A DNA stretch of 64,000 nucleotides from Clavaria fumosa (lineage: Eukaryota; Basidiomycota; Agaricomycetes; Agaricales; Clavariaceae), in contig OX637797.1 of the NCBI GenBank assembly GCA_951802425.1, forward strand, positions 3,472,001-3,536,000. Direction: 5' to 3'. The position numbers were made by a program, and so were the translations under genes. The notes below the pieces were generated by a model. It had not been told where the DNA came from. It worked only from the letters and a program-made list of their open reading frames with translations, and did not search any database. The stretch's first letter is position 1. Each line of letters begins with the position of its first letter. Positions 21,936 through 34,633 of the stretch are shown piece after piece.

Positions 21936-23957
21936 TCATGTGCTCGTTCGCCGTTTTCTCGGCGGACGAGCCTTCGGCGGCTCCACAGTTAGTGGTCGTT
22001 TGAGAGCTGCATTATCCATTGGTGGGGTGGCCTGAGTTGACGACCCAGGAGCAGACGTGCCACCCTCAATTTTCACAGCTGTCAGCTTTTTCGGTGAGTC
22101 GACTCCACCAATGTTGGTAGTCGCGGCGACGGCAGCAGCAGTCGCAGCAGAAGAGGCGGTGGAGGACGACGACGATGGAGGCTGCAGTTTGGGTGACGAC
22201 AACGTCGTCGACGGGAGTTGCGTTGCGATGGGTACCGCCGCCGCTGACGGCGGGGGGTTTTGGTATAAGGTGATGGCCGGCGTAGATGGCATGCCGTTGA
22301 TGCCAAACCCTGCCACTGCCATGGTGTTGGCTGAACCTAACGGTCCCATGGCAGGGTTTTGTGCATGAGCTTGCCGAAGTTTGGCGGCATACTTTTCCAG
22401 GGCCGCTGTTTTAAAGCGATTGCTAGCTTAGAACAGAGAGGTCTCCACTATTCCAATAGACGTAAGCCTCTCACCGATTGGCCCAAGCTCCATCTCAGTG
22501 GAATAAACCATCAGCTCGGCCATTTGTCCCACGCTTTCTGCCAACTAAAACATAAGCCGTTGAGTGATACGTGGGACACGGCAGACTGTCCAGCAATGAG
22601 ACAACGTACCTCGAGACATCGCATCGTAGCCTGTGGAATGCCAAAGGCATTGACAGGCTCACCAGGTATAGACACGCGGTCGTAATACTTGCGAGGCTCC
22701 TCCCACTTGTTTGCCTCGCGCGCAATCTGGGCGTTCATTTGCGCATTGGCATTCAATTGCGCGGCGGTGAGGGGGCGCATGCCGCGGTCCGTCTTGGGCG
22801 ACCCCAGCTCGTGATGATGCTCTAGGATGGCGTCTAGAGCAATGTATTTTTCGTGCACGTTGGCGTCGAACACAAGTTGGTCGAATTTGAGCGTATATCC
22901 GGGCGGGGTGGGTTGGCCGGGTCCAGGTGGCATGGGTAGGCTCGTGACCACGTGGCACGTGAGAGGGCCGCGCAGCGTGACGGTGTATCCGTTCGTGTAC
23001 CTGTACGTCCAGATCGCCTGGACGCATTCGATCACGGCAAGACCCTGAGCGACCAGTCGTTCGCGTGCGCCATCTAAGGTCAGCGACATGGATTTGACAC
23101 CGGACTGTGCCGTGACCAGAAAAAATCTAGGTAGAATTGGTGTTCCGATCTCTGTAAAATAACGCGCGAGACGCGATCAGAGAGACCCTCCAAAAGTGGG
23201 GTCAACGCACGGACCGAAGGGTTTGGCCTCAGTCCGCTGGTTGTCCTTCCATAGCGTGATCTTCACAGTCGCTTTGGGCGTGAAGTACTGTTTCACTAAA
23301 TCATCCCAGTACGATAGTTGCAGTTTCTGACCAAGAAAAAGTACATAAGTAGAGGCAACAAAGGAGGGAAAGATATTCCCTCCAACTCAGAAACGAAAAC
23401 GCACCAGTTTATTCTCGCTCGAGAGATATCCACTAAACTGCAACAGCCGCGCAATTCCCTGACCAGTACCTAAAAGCAAAGTAGAAGGATAGCTGTAGCG
23501 AGGAAAATCATCACAATGATCAACAGCGGTCAATCAAAGAAAGAGGATATCGTACAACTTCTGCGGCGGCACGTTTGCCGCACTTTCGTTTGATGTCGGT
23601 CGGCCGGCAGAGGATGGTGGTCGAGGAGCGATCGGTAATCTTGGTGGTAGAGACGAAGAAGGTCCCGTCGGCATCCCGTGTGACGGTGGAGCGCCAGCTG
23701 CAGCTGCTTGAGCGGGCGGACCCATTCTGCCAGGGTGCATGCCAGCACTGTTCGGCGGCGGTTGAGACGCGTGCGGCGGGAGCGACGACGGACCTGGACC
23801 TCCCGGGCCTCCTCCCGCCGGTCCTCCACCCCGCGACGGCGACCGACCGTGTGGTTGAGACTGCGGCCGTTGGGGCTGCGAAGGGGCATTCATAGCGGAA
23901 TCAGGGTGGGCCGGCGAGTGCGGTTGGGTCGATAATCGTGACGGCGGCTGTTGCTGT

Positions 23958-23992
<35 letters not shown>

Positions 23993-24023
23993 TTGTTGGT
24001 GCTGTTGCTGTTGTTGGTGCTGC

Positions 24024-24058
<35 letters not shown>

Positions 24059-24065
24059 TTGTTGT

Positions 24066-24133
<68 letters not shown>

Positions 24134-25423
24134 ATGTTGTTGTTGCTGTGCCAGTGACGGGTTCTGACGGTGGGCAGCGTGAGGTGGAGGGTTGCTTGCT
24201 TGCGACATGGCGAAGGCGGCAGCAGCAGCGGCAGCGCCGTACGTCTCACCGGCAGCTTGCATGTCGGCAAACTGCTGGGCAGGCGTTGGGAATCCCGTGG
24301 GGCGATTAGGGGGCCCGCCGAGGGGAACGGATATAGACGATGAGAGGTCTCCGGCGACGTGCGATGGCTGGCCCGGAGGGGTGGGAGGCGGTACGAATGA
24401 AAAGGAGGGGTTGGCGGGTATCCGTGGCGGGTTATGGGACATCTGTGGGTATGGCGGGTTTTGGAAATTCATAAACATGGCATTTTCGGGGGACATTTGC
24501 GGCCGCCCGGGGCCGCCGGAGGGGCCTGGCGTCATAGATAGCGAGGGCGTGGCGGGAGCTGGTGGTGGTTGATGGGGGCGAGGAGGAGATGATGTCTGGG
24601 ATGGTTGGTGTTGTTGTGGGAGGGGCATCGCGTTTTGGAAAGTGCCCTGGCCGTGGCTCGGAACGTTGGGGTGTTGGGGTGTTAGGCCTTGCTGTGATTG
24701 GGACAAAGAGTTCATGAGCTGGGCGTGTGCCGAGGCAGATCGCGCCAGTCCTTGTGGCATGCCGGCACCACCCTGCCTTAGAGCCATAGCCATGTCCATC
24801 GCCTGAGGCGAAAGGCGGAGGTTCATAGCCTGTTGTTGCTGCTGGGTGACGGAGCGTATGTGTCCGGGCATGCTGGTTTGTGCATGCATTCCCATACTCA
24901 GCCCGCCGAGGGCCTGTTGGGCATGGATGGCATTGAGCTGGTTGATGGAGGGCTGAGAAGCGACACGCCGAGCCTGTTGGGGATTTCCTGACTGGGGCAT
25001 CATGAATCCCATGCCGCCCATGCCCTGTAGCTGAGGATGGCCCATTGCGGAGAGGTTGGGTGTCTGCACCGCGTTTGAGGGCGGTCCGGCCATTGGTGGC
25101 CCATTTCGGGGCTGCATGAACATGCGGTGATTAGGATTAGGCACTTGATATCGCTGTTGAGCGGCGTTGACGGCGGAATTGTTGGAGTTCTGGTTCGCCA
25201 GCATGGTCATAGGTTGAACGGGATTGCCTACGTGAGATTGTTGGGGTTGTGTGGGTTGACCTTGAGATTGGAGGAACTGGGAGTGGTTGAGACCGAGCAT
25301 GTTTTGCGAGATGCCTTGGCGCAAAAACTCTGGACGGGCGTCCATGGGAATGGGTGGCGAAGGGTCGAAAGAGAGGTGAGCTTCTAGGTCAGTTGCGTAG
25401 GCGTTAGCCCGGGAAGTTGACAT
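21936..25423 (-). CDS. LIM-domain-binding protein (LDB/Adn1-like) with long polyQ
   Basis: Transcriptional co-regulator carrying the LIM_bind domain (relatives: animal LDB1, fungal Adn1 group). The first exon encodes about 629 residues, rich in Gln, Pro, Met and Asn. Then come small exons: GQGIARLLQFSGYLSSENKL, KLQLSYWDDLVKQYFTP with KATVKITLWKDNQRTEAKPF, a long exon (VTAQSGVKSMSLTLDGARE, VIECVQAIWTYRYTNGYTV, RGPLTCHVV, LKFDQLVFDANVHEKYI) and VGQMAELMVYSTEMELGPI, which together form the domain. The last exon is Ala/Ser-rich and ends in a basic PPRKRRTST nuclear-signal-like tail. Total about 1,030 residues. The polyQ tract (23948-24149) holds about 65 Gln codons with His interruptions. Divergent from IMP3. 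Confidence 0.88.
23948..24149 (-). repeat. CAG/CAA microsatellite encoding polyQ
   Basis: About 200 bp of CTG/TTG triplets on the plus strand, read as Gln codons with a few His codons in the LIM-binding protein. The mix of CAG and CAA should slow slippage. The tract also creates antisense poly-Leu and poly-Ala frames that are not genes. Confidence 0.9.
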
Positions 25424-25891
25424 ACAACAAACACTACGGGGAGCAGCACGGCGACAGTTTGACTTAAAAAAGAGAAGGGAACAGCCGGCGAGGATGGGTA
25501 TAGAGCAATATGAGGGATGGACGAAAGCCGAATGTGAGTGGGGAGAGAGGGACGGTCCTGCAACAGCGAGCGGGTCTGGTCAATCGATGAGCTTTCGTCG
25601 TCGTCGAGAATGGTCGGCTGACCGTCGTTGGGAATTTCGAGGGCGTGACTGAGGGTAAGACGGTGAGATTGATAAGTTGCGAGCGTCGCCGTACCTCGTC
25701 GTCGTCGTCGCCGTTGTGGTCGCAGGTAGTCGCAGGGGACAGACCGAGCGAGGGTTCGGTGAGGAAAGAGCTGGTTTGTCCGTGTCAGGCGACTTCGATT
25801 CCCACGGTCAGCAAAAAAAAAATCTTTTTTTTCAATTAAATATTCATTCTATTTTACTCGCTGTTGCTGACGACGACGACGACGACGAACG
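25424..25891. promoter_or_regulatory. Divergent intergenic region between LIM-binding and IMP3 genes
   Basis: 468-bp spacer with CGTCGT-type triplet repeats at about 25595-25610 and 25697-25720, a poly-A/poly-T junction at about 25815-25835, and a (CGA)n run ending right at the IMP3 start (about 25869-25890). Presumed shared promoter. Confidence 0.4.
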
Positions 25892-26724
25892 ATGGTGCGC
25901 AAACTCAAGTATCACGAGCAAAAACTTTTGAAGAAAGTAGATTTTTTAACCGTGGGTTTGTTTCTACACTGCCCCTTGCGCTTTTTGGCTTGACCGCCGG
26001 ACTTTAGTGGAAAGGAGATGCGAGTCATCGTGAAGCCAAGGTTATGCGGCGGTATCATATCCAGGACAGGGAGGATTACAACAAGTTGAGCAACCAAGGT
26101 CTCCGCGTTGTACCAAGACTTTCATGAGCCGGACTCCCCTGCAGATACAACCGACTGTGTGGATCATTGCGCTCATATGCTCACCGACTCTCTCTCCTTC
26201 CCGCCCAGGACCCGTTTCGCGCTCGAATGGAAGCTTTGCTGCTCGCTAAACTGTACGACATGGGCGTCCTGAATACCACAGCAAAGCTGAGCGACATCGA
26301 GAACAAATTATCCGTCTCTGCGTTCTGTCGAAGGCGCCTCGCCGTTTTCATGTGCATGTCAAAAATGGCAGAGACCGTCAGCGCAGTCGGTGTTCATTCC
26401 ACCACTTCATTGTTCAGCTTGTCTCAAATTCTTCACTCTAGGCAGTCAAATTCATAGAACAGGGCCATGTGCGAGTCGGCCCCGACACCGTAACAGATCC
26501 CGCTTATTTAGTCACAAGGTGAGGTGAACCAAATACTCGCTGTATAATACTATTAATTACCAAGTCTAGACATATGGAAGACTTTGTCACTTGGGTCGAC
26601 ACCTCTAAGCTCAGGAGAACTGTCATGGCGTACAACGACGAGGTGGGTTGCCAATCCTGGCATCTGCATCATTATTTGCCTAACACTCATTCCCCTACAG
26701 CTCGACGATTACGACCTATTATAA
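25892..26724 (+). CDS. IMP3: U3 snoRNP protein IMP3
   Basis: Component of the small-subunit processome that pairs U3 snoRNA with pre-18S rRNA in the nucleolus. The start at 25892 gives MVRKLKYHEQKLLKKVDFL, the near-invariant family N-terminus. Splicing yields WKGDASHREAKVMRRYHIQ, DREDYNKYNRLCGSLRSYAH, RLSLLPAQDPFRARMEALLL, the S4 domain (LSDIENKLSVSAFCRRRLAV, FIEQGHVRVGPDTVTDPAYL) and the C-terminal HMEDFVTWVDTSKLRRTVM with YNDELDDYDLL. Introns interrupt after DFLT, DYNK, MAETVSA, LVTR and AYNDE. Length of about 180 residues is the usual one. The second exon-intron junction (AA|GTTGAG) is atypical but required to make REDYNKYN. Confidence 0.95.
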
Positions 26725-27002
26725 TCCCAACCATAATTTCAAAAGGTGCTGTCAGAGTTTAAGAGAACCGTTGTGTCGTGGATACTTTGTAATAGACCTT
26801 AGAGGACATCATATGCATCACATCCAATGTAAATTTTGAGTAATTTGAGTAGCCGCCCTGTGTAAGCCAGCATGATGTTGACTCGTGATTTGAAGCTGTT
26901 CCAAAACGGGGTTGTAGCAGCTGCGTACTCTCCCGCTGCTCAACCCTCATTGCCGTCGTTCCTTGGACTCAACACTTGGTTTGTCCGGGTACCGCATAGA
27001 CC

Positions 27003-30000
27003 ATGGTAGAGTCCGGCGACGGCAACATCAAGGTCGTCGTGCGATGCCGTCCCCTCAACGCTCGCGGTATGTTTCGCCTGCCATTGTTCTCCAAGTCATT
27101 TGTTGAAGCACACTTAACGATTCGTCGTCCTTCTCATGTCTGTCTCTCCGCACGAACACGCCCATCAGAAATGGCACGCGGGGCGAAGATGCTCATCCGC
27201 ATGCAAGGCAACCAGACCCTGCTAGACCCTCCGGACCCGAGTCCCGCCTCGTCGCTACGCGCGACGGAGCGCAAAACGATGGCGTTCAGCTTCGACAAGA
27301 GCTACTGGAGCGCCGGACCTAGGGACGATCCTGGCTACTGCTCGCAGCAAACACTCTATGACGACCTCGGCAAGGAGCTCTTGGACCACGGATTCGCGGG
27401 GTTCAATGCCTGCATCCTTGCTTGTGAGTTTGTCCGTTATCAAGTACCCCCTTCTGCACGGTGGCTTGGGTGACTGAAGTATTCACTGCCAAGATGGACA
27501 AACCGGTATGGCCGCTTTTGTTATTTGGCTTCAGGACACGGCTTTTCCTGAATTAGGTCTTTCCTATGGCGGTTCATAGGTTCGGGCAAGTCATACAGGT
27601 GTGTAGTTTGTGGTTAGGTCGCCCTACGCAAGCTGATACCTTGACCATTGTAGCATGATGGGATGTAAGTGTCTTCCCTTAATGTTTGCGCCTCTCCTCT
27701 ACTCATTATAAATTCGGAAGACGGCCCGGATAAAGGAATTATACCCTTGACCTGCTCAGAGCTTTTCCTTCGGGTAAACCAGAAGAAGGCGGCGGACACC
27801 CACCTCACCTTTACAGTGGAGGTGTCCTACATAGAGGCGCGCTCTTTACAACGCATTTCCATCTGACACTGACGGCATCCCTGCGGCAGATATATAACGA
27901 GAAGGTCCGCGACCTTCTCAGTCCTAAGAACACTGGCAATCTCCGCGTCCGCGAACACCCCATATTCGGCCCATATGTCGAGGACCTGTCCAGGCTCGTG
28001 GTCAATAGCTATGAGGAAATGATGACGCTCATGGATGAGGGAAACAAGGCACGCACAGTCGCTGCTACTAATATGAACGAGACGTGCGTTCTCTTCTCTC
28101 CTTAACCTTCTCACGCTTCACGTCTGTGTTGTCGCCTCTAGATCGTCCCGTTCACACGCGGTCTTCACCCTCCTGCTCAGCATGAAGCGGCACGACGTAG
28201 ATACGAATCTGGACACTGAGAAGGTGTCTCGAATTAGGTACGCAAAACTGGGCGTGTTTTCATTTTTGTGGTGCCAATTTTCGTATTGCAGTCTGGTGGA
28301 CTTGGCCGGATCCGAACGAGCGAACTCGACCGGAGCGACGGGCCAGCGTCTGAAGGAGGGCGCGAATATCAACAAGTCGCTCACGACGCTCGGCAAAGTG
28401 ATATCTTCTCTCGCGCTTGCAAGCCAAGAAAGTGGCAAGAAGCGGAAAGGCAAAGCAGAGGAATTCGTACCGTATCGCGACTCTGTGCGTTTCCTCCCAT
28501 TCAGTCGACCTGTGTGACACACAACACACAACCCAAACACTGTCTATTTGCCTGTTTGCGGTCACACCGTCTGATCCTCTTTGCCAGGTCCTGACGTGGC
28601 TACTGAAAGACAGTCTAGGAGGGAACTCGAAGACGGCAATGATAGCTGCCATCTCCCCGGCAGATTACGAGGAGACGCTCAGCACCTTGCGCTACGCTGA
28701 TCAAGCGAAGAAGATCAAGAACAAGGCTATCGTCAACGAGGATCCCAATGCCAAGCTCGTTCGCGAGCTGAAGGAGGAGCTCGAAATCTTACGAGGTGTG
28801 ATTTAACTATTTCTGCTCGCTCCTTCTTGCCTTATTCACAGAGGGGAAAACGCTCAAATTATGGCCTTACCTACAGCTCGTGTGGCAGGCGCTGTCGGCG
28901 AGGACCGTTTCGATCCCAGCATCCCGCCAGAGAAACAAATTGTCACGTACTACACCAAGGACGGCAAGCTGAAAAAGGTGACCAAGGCCGATCTGCAAGA
29001 GCAGATGGACGCGAGCGAGAAGTTGATGCAGAGCCTGAACGAGACGTGGGAGCAGAAGATGGCGAGGACGCAGGAAGTCCAGAAGGAACGGGAGAAGGCG
29101 CTCGAGGAGCTCGGTATCACTGTCGAGAAAAACCTGGTCGGTGTGCACACGCCGAAGAAGGTGCGAGATAAGTTTATATTCTCTCCTACCTCCTCGTCTA
29201 ACCTAGAGCTAGATGCCTCATCTGGTCAACTTGGTAAGTCTCAGCAGATCAAACATTTGGATCCTTTAGCTGATGGATGACGCCTTCCTCCATCAGAACG
29301 AAGGTTAACCTTCCTCTCTCCTATTCGCACAGCGTTTTGACCTCTAATATATTCTTGTAGACCCTCTAATGAGCGAATGCTTGATATACCAGATCAAACC
29401 AGGGCGCACGATGGTAATGCACCGACGCGTAATGTGACAAGGAGCTCATCTTACATGTTCTTTACACAGGTTGGCCGTCTCGACAGCGAGAAGTCGGCGG
29501 CCATTCGCTTAAGCGGAGACAACATTTCGGAGGAACATTGCTTCTTCGAGAATATCGACGGGAAGGTCATGATTTATGCGATGCCTGACAGCATCACGGT
29601 CAGCCTGTGCCTTTCGATGTGTGTCATACACGTCTTTGACTTTGTTGCAGTTTTTAAATGGAAAGCAAATAATACCTGGACAGGTGCGTACAATGCTATG
29701 TTCGCTCCGGCATTGACAAGAACTTGCCTTTTTCCAGCCATACAAGCTTTCTTCAGGTTTCCGTATTATTCTTGGTGCGTGTGAGCTGCGGAGGCCGCGA
29801 CGTTGAAACTGACATCCAGTTTCATAGGGGAGCATCATGTTTTCCGATTTAATCATCCCGAAGAAGTTCGCAAACAACGTGATCGCGCAACTATGAGGTC
29901 AAGCCTTCAACACGGCGTCTCTGCTACTGATCTTGAGGGTCAAGAGTCCCCCAGTACTCGACCTGATACCCCTGTATCTTCCGCAGATCAAGCGGATGTC

Positions 30001-33000
30001 GATTGGACCTTTGCTAAGCGCGAGGCAGCATTCGCTCGCCTCGGACTTGATCCCACGCTGGACAATTTGCCCGACGATTACTTGAACAGGTTGTTCGAGA
30101 AGGTTGCCAGAGTCAAGATACTACGAGACCATCATTCCAAGTCAAGACCTGAAAGTAGCCTCAGCCAAGTTGAAGACGTCTGGAGTGAATCTGGTCGACC
30201 GTTTTCCAGCGATGCGACAGATGACACGAGCCTAGATACAGGACCTAGTCCCTCGGACATGGATGCGAAGCTGAAAGACACCCAGAACCAAGCAGAAGGC
30301 AGCAGACTCCTTGGCATCGTAGAAGCGTCAGAAGCCGAGGATCTGAAGGCGGAAAAGGAACACATGGAACACCAACTACGGCTTATTCGCGCGAAGATGC
30401 TTCGATTGCTGGACGCTCGTGCTCGTGGGGAGACTGATGTTGAGATCGAGTCTTACGAACCCGTCATCTACACCGCCAGGCAGCTGAGGCTGATACGCAA
30501 AGTGTTGGACAAATGGAGATCGCATAGATCCTTCTCAATGGTTGAAGCGGTGCTGTCGATGGCTGCTCAGGTGAAGGAAGCCAATGTCATCAGGTCAATC
30601 CACTTTCACGGTTCTCCTACCCTGTTTAATCTTGCAATTTAGCAAAGAGCTTGGGAAAGACGTTTCATTCAATTTTACCATTGCCTCAGGTGGCTCGTTG
30701 GCAGCCCCCTCCTCGGCTATAGACACTATCGCTGGTTTAGATGAATTTGGCGATATTGCAGACGTTCCGCTCCCCTCTGTGACACAGCCTGCAGCGGCCA
30801 TTAAGGTTCTTGACAAGCGTCACAATGCTGTCTACTGTTGGTCTCTGGATCGACTCCAGCAGCAGTTGCAAAGGATGACCAATCTCACAACGTATATCGA
30901 TCGGCCTTCATACACTCAGCACTTCTCATCGGACGAACCATTTTATGATTCTCCTCCACCCGAGTATTCATTCATCGGCAACTCCCTGATCTCTCTAGCC
31001 CCTCTATGTCGGCGCCTCTCATCATCCTCCACAGGCCCGATATTTTGTCGGTACACTGCAGAAGCCATTGGGTCATGTCGGATTGACATCAAAATTGTCA
31101 ATATTATGCCGTCTCTCAAGCATGCCAGTTCGGCAACCTCAACGCGCTGTTCATCGCCTGCGCCCGGCAGCATGACCCCAGGGAGCAAGCTTGGCTTCTT
31201 TTTGACCGTGGACTCTGTGAAAGGTCTCTCGCCTCACGATTTTTCAGCAGTTCATCTACAAGTCCGCCTTTCGTCTTTCGTTGGTCCCACGCTGAAGACG
31301 GAAGAGGTTTTCCCGTCCTTAGCGCTTGACATGGAAAGGTCGTCTTTGTCGGAGCTCAGATTCCGCCGCACATTCTCTATCGTAGTAAATTCCAGAGTTC
31401 TGGCTCATATGCGTGAGGGTTATGCCCCGGTGGAATTCTTCGCGTCAGTTAGGCCACAGTATCTGGAGCGTTTGGAACGTTGGGATGAACTTCGAGAACA
31501 ACGAAATTCCACTCGATCTATGCCGTCTCCGAAACGTCGAACGATCGTTCCGCCGTCTATGCGACGCTCAGAGACAGAATTCGTCGTAGGTCAGGATCAT
31601 GATGTCGTTGCATGGCTCCAAGTGTGTGAACTCGGGCAAGGAGGTGAATACGTTCCGGTTCCGGTGGTATCACAGGGCAACCTGGATCCGGGCGCGTTCT
31701 CTTTGCATCAAGGACTCCAACGCCGTTTGGTTCTAACCCTATCTTCGGATTCTGGACTGCAGCTTCCTTGGATTGAAGTTACCAAAGTGCGCATGGGCAA
31801 TGTTCGTCTACTTGACCCCAAAGGTCGCATTCACGATTCGACTTCCAAAGCTTTAATAACCCTTCCCCTGCTGAAAGAGCAGTCCTTGCAATTCAAGACA
31901 GATGGCACAGGCTCCTTAACTGCGACAATCTTATGGGATTCTAGCCTTCATGATTCCCTTCTCTTGAACCGCGTGACTGCGGCCAATCATCGCATTTTAT
32001 TGCAATTGACCTGGGCTGTGGCTGTGGAAATTTGCAGTGAACCCGTGCTGTTCAGCATGGACGTCTTGGTTACCATGCAAACCCGAGACGCACGTCCGCC
32101 CTCCAGGATGTTCGGTTTCCTTGGGTCGACTAAAATCCTGTCCAAAACTAGCACGCTCTTTAGGGTGCATCTGTCGCCCCAACTCACCCGATCTCCAAAT
32201 GATTTATGGAGACTTGACACATCAGAAAAGTATGTGCGTGGTGAAGAAGTATTAGGAACCTGGAAGCCAAGGGGTCTGTCTGTGGTGGAAGATTATAATA
32301 AGTTGATAACGACGGAACGGCGCGCCGCAGATGTGCAAGCTGTTCGTATTATTGTTGCCGCCAGTCCCACCCACACGCCAGTAATGGACAATGTCTGGGC
32401 CGCCGATGAAGTGCTTCGGAGTGCTTTAAGCTTGTGGCAAAAGAAGTTCAGTTACAATGGCGAGGTGTGCTTCATTTCGCTCTACCTTCTCTATCCAAGC
32501 TTCATTGAAAACTTTCCAGTTGGTACTGAGTCAAGCTCCTGGCGATATTTCCGAGCCAGGAGGTTTACACGAAAAGACGGCATCTGGCGCACCGAATGCT
32601 CCCAAGCTGGTGGCCAGCACAAAGGTTGTGCCTCGAAGGTTCGAGTCCCCCCACTCATCTGCGACAAGCCTGAGATTAATTATGTCTGTAGCGATGTGCC
32701 CTCGAAGAAAGGACATTTGATGATTCTGACCGATGCTAGTGGTGATGTATGGACCAAGCGGTGGTTTGTCCTAAGAAGGTGATGTTCTTGTCTAAGCTAA
32801 AAGGCTACTGCCTGACTCCTTTGTTGGCAGGCCGTATCTCCACATCTATACGCATTCTGACGAACTGGAAGAGGTCGGTGTTGTCAGTTTGACTGGCGTG
32901 AATGTCGAGAACGACCATCACAAGCAACTTCTACTTGGCGTAAGTTCCTTCCATTCATTTGTACGCCATCCCCCATGAGCTGACGTCCTACAGAAACCGT

Positions 33001-33113
33001 TTTCGTTCTACCTCTTCACGTCATCAAATTCTCACGCACTGGCTGCTCCGAATGTTAAAGAGCTCCAGTCGTGGATGAGCAAGCTGGACCCAACTAGACC
33101 GCCAAGCTCATGA
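27003..33113 (+). CDS. Kinesin-3 motor, Unc104/KIF1 type
   Basis: Plus-end-directed microtubule motor that carries early endosomes and vesicles along hyphae. The N-terminal motor domain has [12 protein letters not shown], the P-loop GQTGSGKSYSMMG, switch [12 protein letters not shown], switch [15 protein letters not shown] and the neck entry [20 protein letters not shown]. Next come coiled coil (QEMDASEK to [12 protein letters not shown] region), an FHA domain at about 29370-29860 ([35 protein letters not shown]), KIF1B/DUF3694-type middle regions ([20 protein letters not shown]) and a C-terminal PH domain ([60 protein letters not shown]). Roughly 1,600-1,700 residues. Intron 27837-27889 appears to use a GC donor, between SYIE and [10 protein letters not shown]. 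Intact by eye. Confidence 0.92.
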
Positions 33114-33341
33114 TTTAAATGCTTGTTATGACCCACTTAAACTTCGGAACCGCCGTAGTGCCAAGCCGCTCAAAAAGCGGCAACCGTTACTAGGTAGTAA
33201 TACTCATCAAGTCACAAATGCCGAGGTATGAATTCATAGTCGTAGCTATTGGAGTGCCAGTGCACCACCCACCTCCTGAATATCATCTTATAATTCAATT
33301 GAACATCATCTTTGTTCCATCCACAGGATTGTAGTATCGAG

Positions 33342-34016
33342 TCAGTCTGTGAAAGACTTAAGATTCGCACAAAGATTCGGAAATTTGGACAATACTGACT
33401 GCATTGTACCATAGGCGGTATCCTCTGCGATCTCCGGGTGAAAAACCTTTGGAGTGCTTGAATACTCGATGCATTCAGAGAAAACCTGCTGATTGGAATC
33501 GTCTTCCGCCAGGATGACAATTTCAAGGCCGTGAATAAATTGTAGATTCTCAACGTTACCCGCCCAAACAACAACGTAAGGAGTGGGAACCGTGTTGTTA
33601 AAAGCAGCACGAGTAGCAGCGAGCATCTTCCTACGCTTCTCGCGGGCAGCATCCGAAAGAGACGACTCTGGAATCTTCATTACGACGGATTCCTTAGGAG
33701 CGGGAACGGGGTGTCCGGCGTTGCTCAAGGTGGCCACCGTGGCTGACGCAACGAGCGCGCTTAGCAAGCGGCTGCAACAAAGTGAGATGTGCTCGCCTTT
33801 ATGGAAGTCCTTTTTGCGTTGATTAACTTGTTCAGGAGAGAGTACAGCAGTTAGTGGCGGAGCATGGCGTTCTGAGGCCTTGTTGACCTTGTCTATGAAA
33901 GAGTTGACGTCGATGTCAACGTTGAGTCGACTGAGAGTGTCCGCAAGAGCAGTAACAGATAATAGCGCCATGGCGAACTTTTCGGGGACTGGTGAGGCTG
34001 TAAGTTCTGAAGCCAT
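33342..34016 (-). CDS. Hypothetical protein, 224 aa
   Basis: Uninterrupted 224-codon frame starting at an ATG at 34016; no family recognised. The N-terminal half looks helical (KFAMALLSVTALADTLSRLN, IDVNSFIDKVNKASERH), then a Ser/Ala segment, a basic DAAREKRRKMLAATRAAF helix and a mixed C-terminal region (YVVVWAGNVENLQFIHGLEI). No signal peptide or clear membrane helix. Its start is only 158 bp from that of SPT4 on the opposite strand, so it probably shares that promoter, which supports a real gene. An unrecognised intron could alter the C-terminal half. Confidence 0.5.
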   Translation of the reverse strand: MASELTASPVPEKFAMALLSVTALADTLSRLNVDIDVNSFIDKVNKASERHAPPLTAVLSPEQVNQRKKDFHKGEHISLCCSRLLSALVASATVATLSNAGHPVPAPKESVVMKIPESSLSDAAREKRRKMLAATRAAFNNTVPTPYVVVWAGNVENLQFIHGLEIVILAEDDSNQQVFSECIEYSSTPKVFHPEIAEDTAYGTMQSVLSKFPNLCANLKSFTD

Positions 34017-34173
34017 GGATGAAACGATGGTGGAGTTGTCGAGAGCGACGGCCGAGGGTTATCTTCGGGGACGGGCCACCCTACTTAGAAGGTGTGACCA
34101 CATGGGGTCACACCTAAAAAGGAGAGGCAGAAATTGACAAAGCCTCGTTTGTGTGGTACAATCAAGCCAGAAA

Positions 34174-34633
34174 ATGGGTGATGCGCCAGTTATTCCGCAA
34201 GCCCGTTCGAAGCTTCTCCGAGCATGTCTCCTTTGCTCTATCTTACAGACCCCGACGGATTTTCGCAGGAATGGTTGCCCAAATTGTGATGAATTCATGC
34301 AGGTGAGGCCATTTGCCTGGAATACATTGGTTTGAGATGACGGCTCCTTCCACAAGATGAAAGGTTCTCCAGACCGCTTTCAGGTCTGCACGAGTAACAA
34401 TTTTGACGGCATCATCGCCGTCATTGATTCAGAAAACAGCTGGGTGTCGCGCTGGCAGCGAACTTGTGCGTTCTAACACTTCACTTCAGATCTCCTCTAA
34501 CTTCTGTCTAGCGAAATATGTGCGCGGGATGTACGCGGTCCGCGTCAGGGGTCGTATACCCGAAGACGTAGAGGCTGAACTCAAGTATCGTGGCATCAAA
34601 TATCGTCCTCGCGATCAAACGGAGCAGGACTAG
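34174..34633 (+). CDS. SPT4: Transcription elongation factor SPT4
   Basis: Zinc-binding small subunit of the Spt4-Spt5 (DSIF) complex that travels with RNA polymerase II. Three exons: the first ends at CDEFMQ, the second runs MKGSPDRFQVCTSNNFDGII to SRWQRT, the third SKYVRGMYAVRVRGRIPEDV to the stop. The four zinc ligands are CLLC (about residues 18-21) and CPNC (about 35-38), and FDGIIAVIDSENSWVSRWQR is the conserved Spt5-contact core. Length of about 115 residues is normal. The start at 34174 gives MGDAPVIPQARSKLLRACLL; an in-frame ATG at 34153 would add only 7 residues. Confidence 0.95.

Noticed and set aside
22430..22500. In-frame stop in the LIM-binding gene after ETSLF
   Set aside because: An intron starting GTGAGAGGC after LGPI and ending AAACAG removes the stop and gives LGPIAALEKYAAKL.
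23938..24309. Antisense poly-Leu and poly-Ala frames opposite the polyQ tract
   Set aside because: By-product of the CTG/TTG triplet repeat; the LIM-binding protein on the other strand explains the sequence.
32580..32660. tRNA-like T-arm (GGTTCGAGTCCCCCC) at about 32638
   Set aside because: No matching A box at tRNA spacing or foldable cloverleaf; the stretch lies across an exon-intron border of the kinesin-3 gene.
32590..32700. Apparent frameshift in the kinesin-3 gene near a C-run
   Set aside because: A 53-nt intron beginning at GTTCGAG and ending CTGTAG joins STKVVPR to [13 protein letters not shown] in frame, as the family requires; no frameshift is needed.
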